This document shows, in pieces, positions 26,891-37,173 of a stretch of 64,000 nucleotides of DNA (positions are counted from its first letter, which is position 1; every line of letters starts with the position of its first letter). The stretch comes from JBBRVW01 sp038246545 (lineage in GTDB: Bacteria > Actinomycetota > Actinomycetes > JACCUZ01), in contig JBBRVW010000010.1 in assembly GCA_038246545.1 (NCBI GenBank), positions 35,854 through 99,853 of the forward strand, written 5' to 3'. Under the pieces are notes generated by a model. It was not told the DNA's origin and ran no database searches. It was given only the letters and a program-made list of their open reading frames with translations. A program made the position numbers and the translations under genes.

Positions 26891-27472
26891 ATGCACACGC
26901 TCGCCATCGTGCTGGCGGCAGGGGACGAGCCCAGCCCCCTGCTGCCGCACACGTCCGAGCTCATCGTCGGCACGGTCGCCTTCGTGCTGCTGTTCCTGTT
27001 CCTCCGGGCGAAGGTCTTCCCGGTCTTCGAGAAGACCTTCGAGCAGCGCCGGGACGCCATCGAGGGCGGCATGGAGCGGGCCAAGACGGCCGAGGAGGAG
27101 GCGAAGGAGACGCTCGCGCAGTACCGCGAGCAGCTCGCCGACGCCCGGCACGAGGCCGCCCGCCTGCGCGAGGAGGCCCGCGAGCAGGGCACGGCGATCA
27201 TCGCCGAGATGCGCGAGCAGGCGCAGGCCGAGGCCCGTCGGGTCACCGAGCTGGCGCACCAGCAGATCGAGGCCGACAAGACGTCCGCGCTGACGCAGCT
27301 CCGCACCCAGGTGGGCACCCTCGCCACCGACCTCGCGGGCCGTATCGTCGGCGAGTCGCTCGAGGACGACGCCCGTCAGCGCCGGGTCGTCGACCGCTTC
27401 CTCGACGAGCTGGAGAGCCGGGCCGACTCGGGTGCCACCCCCGCCTCGGACAGCGAGAGCACCACCGCATGA
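26891..27472 (+). CDS. atpF: ATP synthase Fo subunit b
   Basis: Subunit b is the peripheral stalk. The 193-aa protein has one N-terminal helix (about residues 26-44, LIVGTVAFVLLFLFLRAKVF) and a long charged coiled coil rich in Glu, Ala and Arg. It lies 18 bp after atpE. A 79-bp spacer with an inverted repeat separates it from atpH, unusual because these two genes usually touch. Confidence 0.96.
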   Translation: MHTLAIVLAAGDEPSPLLPHTSELIVGTVAFVLLFLFLRAKVFPVFEKTFEQRRDAIEGGMERAKTAEEEAKETLAQYREQLADARHEAARLREEAREQGTAIIAEMREQAQAEARRVTELAHQQIEADKTSALTQLRTQVGTLATDLAGRIVGESLEDDARQRRVVDRFLDELESRADSGATPASDSESTTA

Positions 27473-27551
27473 GTCGCACCCCACGACAGCGCTCCCTGGC
27501 CGGGTATCACCAGGTTCAGTGCGCTCGGCCAGGCTTCCGCAGGGACCCCGA

Positions 27552-28388
27552 ATGAGCGCAGCGGGACTGACCGGTGCCAGCCGCGAGTCGCTCGCGGCGG
27601 CTCGCGAGACGCTGGGCGCCCTCATCCAGGCCGGTGACACCGACCTGACGGCGCTCGCCGACGAGCTCTTCGCAGTCACGGCGGTGCTCGACCACGAGCA
27701 CGGCCTGCGCCGGGCCCTGACCGACCCGTCCCGCGACGGCGACGCGCGAGCGGGGCTGGCCCGCGCGGTGCTCGGGGACCGGGTCGGCAGTGCCACCACC
27801 GACCTGCTGTCCTGGGTGGTACGGGCCCGGTGGTCCGTGCCGCGCGATCTGGCCGAGGCCGTCGAGCTCCTTGCGGTCGAGGCCGAGGTGGCGGCGGCCG
27901 AGCTGGCGGGTCGGCTCGACGAGGTCGAGGACGAGCTGTTCCGCGTCGCCCGCTCCGTCGCGGGTGCACCCGAGCTGCGGGCGGCGTTGTCCGACCGCTC
28001 GGCCCCGGTGGAGAGCCGGGCCGCGCTGATCGAGGACCTCCTCGGTGGGCGGGCGACCGACGAGACGCGCCGCCTGGTACGCCAGGCGGTGGTCGCGCCG
28101 CGCGGCCGCTCGTTCGACCGCACGGTCGAGACCTACGGCCAGGTGGCTGCCGACCGGCGTCGCCGGCTGGTCGCGACCGTCACGGCCACCGCTCCCCTCA
28201 CCGAGGAGCAGCGGGACCGGCTCGGTCGCGCGCTCCAGCAGATCTACGGGCACGAGGTCCACCTCAACGTTCAGCTCGACCCCGCCCTCGTGGGCGGCAT
28301 CCGGGTCGAGATCGGCGACGAGGTGATCGACGGCTCGGTCGTCGCACGCCTCGACGACGCGCGCCGACGACTCGTCGGCCAGCAGTAG
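27552..28388 (+). CDS. atpH: ATP synthase F1 subunit delta
   Basis: Delta joins the peripheral stalk to the F1 head. The 278-aa protein from the ATG at 27552 has the long N-terminal helical region seen in actinobacterial delta and a conserved C-terminus (TATAPLTEEQRDRLGRALQQ, then VDPALVGGIRVEIGDEVIDG in slightly variant form). It lies 50 bp before atpA. CAGGGACCC offers only a weak ribosome site. Confidence 0.95.
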   Translation: MSAAGLTGASRESLAAARETLGALIQAGDTDLTALADELFAVTAVLDHEHGLRRALTDPSRDGDARAGLARAVLGDRVGSATTDLLSWVVRARWSVPRDLAEAVELLAVEAEVAAAELAGRLDEVEDELFRVARSVAGAPELRAALSDRSAPVESRAALIEDLLGGRATDETRRLVRQAVVAPRGRSFDRTVETYGQVAADRRRRLVATVTATAPLTEEQRDRLGRALQQIYGHEVHLNVQLDPALVGGIRVEIGDEVIDGSVVARLDDARRRLVGQQ

Positions 28389-28438
28389 CAGACACACGTA
28401 ACCACACGCACGATCGACAAGAGAGCAGGGGCTGCGAC

Positions 28439-30091
<1,653 letters not shown>

Positions 30092-30094
30092 CCC

Positions 30095-31027
30095 ATGGGT
30101 GCCCAGCTCCGGGTCTACCGCCGACGCATCAGGTCGGTGAACGCGACCAAGAAGATCACCAAGGCGATGGAGCTCATCGCTGCCTCGCGCATCGTCAAGG
30201 CGCAGCAGCGGGTGTCGCAGTCCACGCCGTACGCCGAGGCGATCACCCGCGCGGTCTCCGCCGTGGCCAGTTACTCCGACGTCGAGCACCCCCTCACGGG
30301 GACCCTGCCCGCCTCGGAGCAGGAGGGCCACGAGGGCCCGGCGAGGGCGGCGGTGCTGCTCGTCACGAGCGACCGCGGCCTGGCCGGTGCCTACTCCTCC
30401 AACGCGCTCAAGGAGGGGGAGCGGCTCTCGAACCTGCTGCGCGACAACGGCAAGGAGGTCGTGCCGTTCCTCGTCGGACGCAAGGCGGTCGGCTTCTACC
30501 GCTTCCGCAACCGCGAGGTGGCGGGGCAGTGGACCGGATTCTCGGAGAACCCGACCTACGCCGACGCGAAGGAGGTCGCGGACGCCGTCATCGAGTCGTT
30601 CCTGACCCCCAACGACGAGGGCGGCGTCGACGAGATCCACCTGGTCTACACCCAGTTCCAGAGCATGGTCTCGCAGAAGACCGTGACCCGGCGGCTGCTG
30701 CCGCTGGAGATCGAGGAGACCGAGGAGGAGCCCGAGGGCGGGTCGTTCCCGCTCTACGAGTTCGAGCCGTCGGCGGATGCAGTGCTCGACGCACTGCTCC
30801 CGCGCTACGTCGAGAGCCGCGTCTACAACGCGCTGCTCCAGTCGGCCGCCTCCGAGCTCGCGGCGCGGCGACGGGCGATGAAGTCCGCCACCGACAACGC
30901 CACCGAGCTCATCAAGACCTACACACGCATGGCCAACGCGGCCCGACAGGCCGAGATCACCCAAGAGATCAGCGAGATCGTCGGTGGCGCGGACGCGCTC
31001 GCCAGTGCGACTGCCGGGAGTGAGTGA
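30095..31027 (+). CDS. atpG: ATP synthase F1 subunit gamma
   Basis: Gamma is the central rotor shaft. The 310-aa protein has the conserved N-terminal helix RIRSVNATKKITKAMELIAA and the C-terminal MKSATDNATELI ... ITQEISEIVGGA. It starts 3 bp after the atpA stop. A short actinobacterial insert is present in the Rossmann-like domain (LTGTLPASEQEGHEGPARAA). Confidence 0.97.
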   Translation: MGAQLRVYRRRIRSVNATKKITKAMELIAASRIVKAQQRVSQSTPYAEAITRAVSAVASYSDVEHPLTGTLPASEQEGHEGPARAAVLLVTSDRGLAGAYSSNALKEGERLSNLLRDNGKEVVPFLVGRKAVGFYRFRNREVAGQWTGFSENPTYADAKEVADAVIESFLTPNDEGGVDEIHLVYTQFQSMVSQKTVTRRLLPLEIEETEEEPEGGSFPLYEFEPSADAVLDALLPRYVESRVYNALLQSAASELAARRRAMKSATDNATELIKTYTRMANAARQAEITQEISEIVGGADALASATAGSE

Positions 31028-31030
31028 GAG

Positions 31031-32486
<1,456 letters not shown>

Positions 32487-32494
<8 letters not shown>

Positions 32495-32888
32495 CGGGAG
32501 CGACGGCGACCTGCTCGCGGTCGAGCTGGTCGCGGCCGACCGCACGGTGTGGACCGGCGAGGGGACGATGGTGCTCGCCCGGACCGCCGACGGAGACGTG
32601 GGCATCCTGCCGCACCACGCGCCGCTGCTCGGCACGCTCGCCGACGGTGCGGTGCTCATCCGTCAGGCCGGCGGCGACCCGGTGGTCGCGGTCGTGCACG
32701 GCGGGTTCCTGTCGGTCGCCGACAACCGGGTCGGGATCCTGGCCGAGGAGTGCGACCTCGCCCAGGACATCGACCTGGCCGCGGCGGAGAGCGACCTCCG
32801 CGACGCCCAGGGCTCCGACGACGACGACGCGGCGCACCACGTACGCCGGGCCGAGGCCCGGATCCGCGCCCACGGCATGGCCTTCTAG
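32487..32888 (+). CDS. atpC: ATP synthase F1 subunit epsilon
   Basis: Epsilon couples and inhibits the rotor. The 133-aa protein has the N-terminal beta-sandwich (VELVAADRTVWTGEG, GDVGILPHHAPLLGTL, HGGFLSVADNRVGILAEE) and a short C-terminal helical part. The ATG overlaps the atpD end by 8 bp. It ends the atp operon; the next gene follows 32 bp later. Confidence 0.96.
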
Positions 32889-32920
32889 GGCGTGTCCGCG
32901 CCGACCACCACGGAGGCCCG

Positions 32921-33364
32921 ATGGGCCTGATCGGGGTGGTCGACGTGCTGGGGGCCCTCGTCGTCCTCGGCCTGGTGGCGATGGGGCTGCTCGTCCTGCG
33001 CCGCCGGTTCATCAGCCGCAGTGGCGGGACCTTCGACTGCAGCCTGCGGCTGCGGCCGACGTCGAGCAGCCGCACCGGCCAGGGCTGGACGCTGGGCATC
33101 GCGCGCTACTCCGGGGACTCCCTCGAGTGGTACCGCGTCTTCTCCTACGCCCTGCGTCCCAAGCGGGTGCTCGGCCGCCGCGACCTGCAGGTCGTCGAAC
33201 GTCGCGAGCCGCGCGGTCCGGAGGTGTTCTCGCTGCTGTCCGGCGCCGTGGTGGTGCGGTGCGTGGGCGACGGCGGTCCGGTCGAGTTCGCGATGAGCGA
33301 GGACACCCTGACCGGCTTCCTGTCCTGGGTCGAGTCGTCCCCGCCCGGCATCCCCGCCCCGTAG
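32921..33364 (+). CDS. DUF2550 family membrane protein
   Basis: The 147-aa protein has one N-terminal helix (about residues 5-26), basic RRRFISR, and a soluble domain with FDCSLRLR, GWTLGIARYSGDSLEWYRVF and LSWVESSPPGIP. It matches the DUF2550 family, which sits after atpC throughout Actinobacteria. Its function is unknown. GGAGG precedes the ATG. A palindromic repeat follows its stop. Confidence 0.85.
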   Translation: MGLIGVVDVLGALVVLGLVAMGLLVLRRRFISRSGGTFDCSLRLRPTSSSRTGQGWTLGIARYSGDSLEWYRVFSYALRPKRVLGRRDLQVVERREPRGPEVFSLLSGAVVVRCVGDGGPVEFAMSEDTLTGFLSWVESSPPGIPAP

Positions 33365-33371
33365 CCCCCCC

Positions 33372-33433
33372 GAAGATCCTTTGTGCGCCGACACACCGGA
33401 TCTCCGGCGTGTCCGGTGCGGCAGCGCACATTC
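33372..33433 (+). repeat. 62-bp palindromic interspersed repeat, copy 2
   Basis: Same length as the copy at 5845-5906 and identical over its first 27 bp; also shared are CGGCGTGTCCGGTG and the closing GCACATTC. The right arm has diverged but still pairs with the left at about 14 of 17 positions. It lies 7 bp after the DUF2550 stop, between two convergent genes, where a bidirectional terminator would fit. Confidence 0.75.
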
Positions 33434-33447
33434 CGCCGCGAGCCGCG

Positions 33448-34020
33448 TCAGCGGTTGGCGCCGGGCACCCAGAGGACGTCGCCGAGCTCGCGGTTGGCGT
33501 AGCGGGCCAGGACGAAGAGCAGGTCCGAGAGCCGGTTGAGGTAGGTCGCCGTCAGCGGGTTGACCTGGTCGCTGTGCTCCTCGACCGCCCGCCAGGTCGC
33601 CCGCTCCGCCCGGCGCACCACGGTGCGCGCCACGTGCTGGTGGGCGGCGGCCGCCGCCCCGCCGGCGAGGACGAACGACCGGAGTGGCTGCAGGTCGGCG
33701 TTGAACCGGTCGATCTCGGCCTCCAGCGCGTCGACCTGGGCCTGGACCACGCGCAGCGGCGGGTACTCCGGGTCGTCCTGAACCGGGTTGCACAGGTCCG
33801 CTCCGACGTCGAAGAGGTCGTTCTGGACCCGGAGCACGGCCGCCGCGACGTCATCGGGCAGGCCGCCGGTGGCCAGCGCGACCCCGAGGAAGGCTCCTGC
33901 CTCGTCACAGTCGGCGTAGGCCTCCAGCCGGGAGTCGTTCTTGGAGATCCGGCCGCGGCCTCCCCACCCGGTTGAGCCGTCGTCGCCGGTGCGCGTGTAG
34001 ATGCGGGTGAGATTCACCAT
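33448..34020 (-). CDS. pduO: PduO-type ATP:cob(I)alamin adenosyltransferase
   Basis: It attaches adenosyl to cobalamin, making the cofactor of acyl-CoA mutases. The 190-aa protein has the N-terminal RIYTRTGDDGSTGWGGRGRI, EAYADCDEAGAFLG, and the C-terminal NRLSDLLFVLARYAN with RRAERATW. Upstream on its own strand TAGAGT (34028-34033) ends 7 nt before the ATG, so the mRNA looks leaderless and a cobalamin riboswitch is excluded. The MeaA mutase at 37174 is a likely client. Confidence 0.94.
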   Translation of the reverse strand: MVNLTRIYTRTGDDGSTGWGGRGRISKNDSRLEAYADCDEAGAFLGVALATGGLPDDVAAAVLRVQNDLFDVGADLCNPVQDDPEYPPLRVVQAQVDALEAEIDRFNADLQPLRSFVLAGGAAAAAHQHVARTVVRRAERATWRAVEEHSDQVNPLTATYLNRLSDLLFVLARYANRELGDVLWVPGANR

Positions 34021-34027
34021 GCGAGCC

Positions 34028-34037
34028 ACTCTAGGGT
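34028..34037. promoter_or_regulatory. Bidirectional -10 element shared by adenosyltransferase and murA
   Basis: ACTCTAGGGT contains TAGAGT for the minus strand (34028-34033) and TAGGGT for the plus strand (34032-34037). They share the central TA. Each ends 7 nt from its start codon (34020 minus, 34045 plus). The start codons are only 24 bp apart, so both transcripts should be leaderless. Confidence 0.65.
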
Positions 34038-34044
34038 GACCCGC

Positions 34045-35328
34045 ATGGAGAGGTTCCGAGTCGTGGGTGGCGCCCGGCTCGACGGCGAGGTCCGCGTCAC
34101 GGGTGCCAAGAACAGCGTGCTCAAGACGATGGCCGCGGCGCTGCTCGCCGAGGGGCGGAGCACGCTGACCGAGGTGCCGCACATCCTCGACGTCGAGATC
34201 ATGAGCGAGCTGCTGCGCCGGCTCGGCTGCACCGTCGACTACGAGCCGACGGCCTCGAAGGTCACCATCGACGTGCCGGCCGAGCTCGGCCACCAGGCCG
34301 ACTACGACCTGGTCCGCCGGATCCGCGCCTCGATCTGCGTGCTGGGCCCGCTGCTCGCGCGCTGCGGGCAGGCCGAGGTCGCGATGCCCGGCGGCGACGC
34401 GATCGGCACCCGCCCGCTCGACTTCCACATGGCCGGGCTGACGAAGCTGGGTGCCGAGCTCGAGAACGAGCACGGCTACATCGTCGGCCGGGCTCCGAAG
34501 GGGCTGTCCGGCGCCACGGTCTGGCTGGACTTCCCGAGCGTCGGCGCGACCGAGAACGTCCTGATGGCGGCTGTCCTCGCCGAGGGAACCACGGTCGTCG
34601 ACAACGCCGCCCGCGAGCCCGAGATCGTCGACCTGTGCCAGATGCTGCAGCAGATGGGGGCGCAGATCGTCGGGCTGGGGACCTCGACGCTGACCATCGA
34701 GGGGGTCGAGCGCCTGTCACCGACCACCCACGAGATCGTCCCGGACCGGATCGTCGCCGGCACCTGGGCGTTCGCGGCGGCCATGACGCGCGGTGATATC
34801 ACCGTGCGCAACGCGCGTCCCGAGCACCTCGAGATCGCCCTGGACAAGCTCACCGGTGCGGGTGCCCGGATCCAGGCGGTCGAGGACGGCTTCCGGGTCG
34901 TTCAGGACGCCCGGCCGGTTGCGGTCGACGCGGTCACCCTGCCGTACCCGGGACTGGCCACCGACCTCCAGCCGCTGGTCATGGCGCTCAACTCCGTCGC
35001 CGACGGCGCCGCGATGATCACCGAGAACATCTTCGAGGGTCGTTTCGTCTTTGCCAGCGAGCTGGCCCGGCTCGGTGCGAACGTGCGCACCGACGGGCAC
35101 CACGCGGTCGTCCGGGGCATCGAGCGGCTGTCCGGGGCGCCGGTGCGTGCGAGCGACATCCGGGCCGGCGCCGCGCTGACATTGGCCGGGCTGGTGGGCG
35201 ACGGCATCACCCACGTCCACGACATCTACCACGTCGACCGCGGCTACCCCGGCTTCGACGAGGCGCTGCGCAGCCTCGGAGCCGACGTCACCCGGGAGCC
35301 GGACCCGGACGCCGCGTTCGACCAGTAG
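34045..35328 (+). CDS. murA: UDP-GlcNAc 1-carboxyvinyltransferase (Cys-to-Asp, fosfomycin-insensitive type)
   Basis: MurA transfers enolpyruvate from PEP to UDP-GlcNAc, the first committed step of peptidoglycan synthesis. The 427-aa protein has FRVVGGARLDGEVRVTGAKN at the start and RASICVLGPLLAR. In the active-site loop it reads MPGGDAIGTRPLDFH: Asp118 replaces the usual catalytic Cys. In mycobacteria the same Cys-to-Asp change makes the enzyme naturally resistant to fosfomycin. I prefer the ATG at 34045 over the GTG at 34036 because TAGGGT (34032-34037) overlaps the latter and ends 7 nt before the former. Confidence 0.97.
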   Translation: MERFRVVGGARLDGEVRVTGAKNSVLKTMAAALLAEGRSTLTEVPHILDVEIMSELLRRLGCTVDYEPTASKVTIDVPAELGHQADYDLVRRIRASICVLGPLLARCGQAEVAMPGGDAIGTRPLDFHMAGLTKLGAELENEHGYIVGRAPKGLSGATVWLDFPSVGATENVLMAAVLAEGTTVVDNAAREPEIVDLCQMLQQMGAQIVGLGTSTLTIEGVERLSPTTHEIVPDRIVAGTWAFAAAMTRGDITVRNARPEHLEIALDKLTGAGARIQAVEDGFRVVQDARPVAVDAVTLPYPGLATDLQPLVMALNSVADGAAMITENIFEGRFVFASELARLGANVRTDGHHAVVRGIERLSGAPVRASDIRAGAALTLAGLVGDGITHVHDIYHVDRGYPGFDEALRSLGADVTREPDPDAAFDQ

Positions 35329-35349
35329 GCGCCCCCCGGTCGCGGACTC

Positions 35350-35676
35350 TCAGGGCGAGGCGAGCAGCCGGCGGGCGGTGCTCTCGTCCTCCTCGAGGAC
35401 CATCAGCCGCGGCCCGTCGGTCGTGGTCACGAGCTGGGCCCTGATACCGGCGGCCTCCAGCCGCTGCCGGTCGACCTCGCCCTCGATGAACGTCCCGGGC
35501 GCGGCGATCGCGACCATGAGGCCGTAGTCGTCCGCTGTGCCGGGGCTCGGCCGGCGCGCGACGAGGGACCTGCTGCGGCCGCCGTACGCCCAGCGGAGCA
35601 GGAGGGCTAGGACGCCGACGACGAGCACGGACGTGATGAGCGAGGTCCAGTCCGGCACCGGCCCAGTCTTGCCCAT
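35350..35676 (-). CDS. Small membrane protein with DUF2007-like domain
   Basis: The 108-aa protein has one N-terminal helix (about residues 10-28, ITSVLVVGVLALLLRW) and a soluble domain FIEGEVDRQRLEAAGIRAQL ... VLEEDESTARRLL. That domain resembles the DUF2007 putative signal-transducing family, whose function is not established. It converges on murA with 21 bp between and diverges from the dehydrogenase gene, sharing a symmetric -10 region (35684-35693). Confidence 0.65.
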   Translation of the reverse strand: MGKTGPVPDWTSLITSVLVVGVLALLLRWAYGGRSRSLVARRPSPGTADDYGLMVAIAAPGTFIEGEVDRQRLEAAGIRAQLVTTTDGPRLMVLEEDESTARRLLASP

Positions 35677-35683
35677 CGTGCGC

Positions 35684-35693
35684 TGGCTAGGCT
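35684..35693. promoter_or_regulatory. Candidate bidirectional -10 element
   Basis: TGGCTAGGCT contains TAGGCT on the plus strand (35688-35693), 8 nt before the ATG at 35702. On the minus strand it contains TAGCCA (35684-35689), 7 nt before the ATG at 35676. The two hexamers share the central TA, as at 34028-34037. The minus hexamer lacks the final T and is weaker. Confidence 0.5.
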
Positions 35694-35701
35694 CCCGGCC
35701 C

Positions 35702-36559
35702 ATGACCGGAACCACTCTTGCCGTCGTCGGAGCGGGCCTCATGGGCTCCGGCATCGCCCAGGTCTCCGCGGTCGCGGGGCACGACGTCGTGCTGCGCGAC
35801 GTCGCCGAGGACGCGCTCGAGCGCGGCCGTGCCGCGATCGAGAAGTCGCTGTCGAGGTTCGTGGCGAAGGGCACGCTCGAGCAGGCCGACGCCGAAGCCG
35901 CGCTCGGGCGGATCACGACGACCACCGACCTCGACGCTGCCGGCACCGCCGACGTCGTGGTCGAGGCGGCGTTCGAGGACGTCGAGGTCAAGCAGGAGGT
36001 CTTCCGCCAGCTGGACCGGATCTGCCACGAGGGCGCCGTCCTCGGGACCAACACCAGCGCGATCCCCATTACGACGATCGCGTCGGTGACGGGGCGGCCG
36101 GAGGCCGTGGTGGGCATGCACTTCTTCTCGCCGGTGCCGATGATGGCGCTCTGCGAGCTGGTGCGCGGCCACAAAACCAGTGACGCGACCCTGGCCGCCG
36201 CCCGGGGGTTTGCCGAGGGCGTCGGCAAGACCTGCGTCGTCGTCAACCGCGACGTCGCCGGCTTCGTCACGACCCGGCTGATCTGCGCACTCGCGATGGA
36301 GGCGATCCGGCTGGTCGAGAACGGTGTGGCCACCGCCGAGGACATCGACACCGCCTGCAAGCTCGGTTTCGGGCACGCGATGGGCCCGCTGGCGACCACC
36401 GACCTCACCGGCGTCGACATCCTGCGCAACGCGAGCATGAACATCTACCGCGACACCGCGGACGAGAAGTTCTTCCCGCCGGAGACGCTCTCGCGGATGG
36501 TGGCCGCGGGCGACCTCGGCCGCAAGTCCGGCCAGGGCTTCTACTCCTACGACGGCTAG
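35702..36559 (+). CDS. 3-hydroxybutyryl-CoA dehydrogenase
   Basis: This NAD(P)-dependent enzyme oxidises or reduces 3-hydroxybutyryl/acetoacetyl-CoA. The 285-aa protein has VVGAGLMGSGIAQV at the N-terminus, the catalytic His in VVGMHFFSPVPMM with ELVRGHKTSD, and a C-terminal helical domain (GHAMGPLATTDLTGVD). It may feed C4 units to the MeaA-type mutase encoded 0.6 kb downstream, or serve butyrate/PHB metabolism. TAGGCT ends 8 nt before the ATG. Confidence 0.93.
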   Translation: MTGTTLAVVGAGLMGSGIAQVSAVAGHDVVLRDVAEDALERGRAAIEKSLSRFVAKGTLEQADAEAALGRITTTTDLDAAGTADVVVEAAFEDVEVKQEVFRQLDRICHEGAVLGTNTSAIPITTIASVTGRPEAVVGMHFFSPVPMMALCELVRGHKTSDATLAAARGFAEGVGKTCVVVNRDVAGFVTTRLICALAMEAIRLVENGVATAEDIDTACKLGFGHAMGPLATTDLTGVDILRNASMNIYRDTADEKFFPPETLSRMVAAGDLGRKSGQGFYSYDG

Positions 36560-36655
36560 CCCGCCCGAGGTTCTCCCGGACGCCCCACGGCCGGTGCTCG
36601 TCCGGACGTATCAGGAGGACGCTTCGGCGCTCTGACCTGGACGGAGAGGTTCCGG

Positions 36656-36687
36656 GTCACTCGAGTCACACAAGTCACAGGCGTCAC
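36656..36687 (+). repeat. Four GTCAC units at exact 9-bp spacing
   Basis: GTCAC occurs at 36656, 36665, 36674 and 36683, each followed by four variable bases (tcga, acaa, aggc, agcg). A further GTCAA lies at 36696. The array sits in the 248-bp gap before the STAS gene, about 120 bp upstream of its start. Nothing else is evident in that gap. The layout suggests direct-repeat operator sites or a tiny tandem repeat. Confidence 0.6.
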
Positions 36688-36807
36688 AGCGTGGCGTCAA
36701 GAAATCCTCAAGTCCCGGCTCTACCGTCAGGAACCACGAGAACGACGGCAACCTCGCCCCGTTCTCGCGCGTCTACTGGTACGAGAAGCAGGGTGGGGGT
36801 GACCGGG

Positions 36808-37125
36808 ATGGCTGTCGTCGTCGCAACGGAGCGCGAGATCGTGCTGTCCGGCCGGCTGGACGTGAGCAGCGCGGCCGATGTCCGCGCGGCACTGCACGAG
36901 GCCATCGACCTGGGGGCCGGCGACCTGGTGGTCGACCTGGCCGGGGTCGACTGGGTCGACGCCACCGGGCTCGGTGTCCTGCTGGGTGCCGACCGCCGGG
37001 CCAAGCAGCTCGGCCGCCGGTTCGTCCTGCGCGACGCCGCCCCGCGCGTCCGCCGGATCCTGCGGGTCACCCGGCTGCACCGGGTCCTGACCCTGGACCA
37101 GGCTGCCGCTTCCCTCGCCGGCTGA
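36808..37125 (+). CDS. STAS-domain anti-sigma factor antagonist-like protein
   Basis: The 105-aa protein is a single STAS domain: VVVATEREIVLSGRLDVSSA, then VVDLAGVDWVDATGLGVLLGA. In the usual phosphorylation motif D-[ST]-[ST]-G it has DATG, so a threonine is available. Such proteins release sigma factors from anti-sigma kinases. No kinase or sigma factor gene is adjacent. GGGGGTGA upstream of the ATG at 36808 is a good ribosome site; a GTG at 36799 is the alternative. The GTCAC array upstream may regulate it. Confidence 0.85.
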   Translation: MAVVVATEREIVLSGRLDVSSAADVRAALHEAIDLGAGDLVVDLAGVDWVDATGLGVLLGADRRAKQLGRRFVLRDAAPRVRRILRVTRLHRVLTLDQAAASLAG

Positions 37126-37173
37126 CCGGCCCGCCGCGCGGCGACCCCGGGGCCGGCGGCAGCGTGGTTACCG

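Noticed and set aside
33980..34044. Cobalamin riboswitch before the adenosyltransferase or murA
   Set aside because: Only 24 bp separate the two start codons and both have -10 hexamers 7 nt away, so no leader RNA exists.
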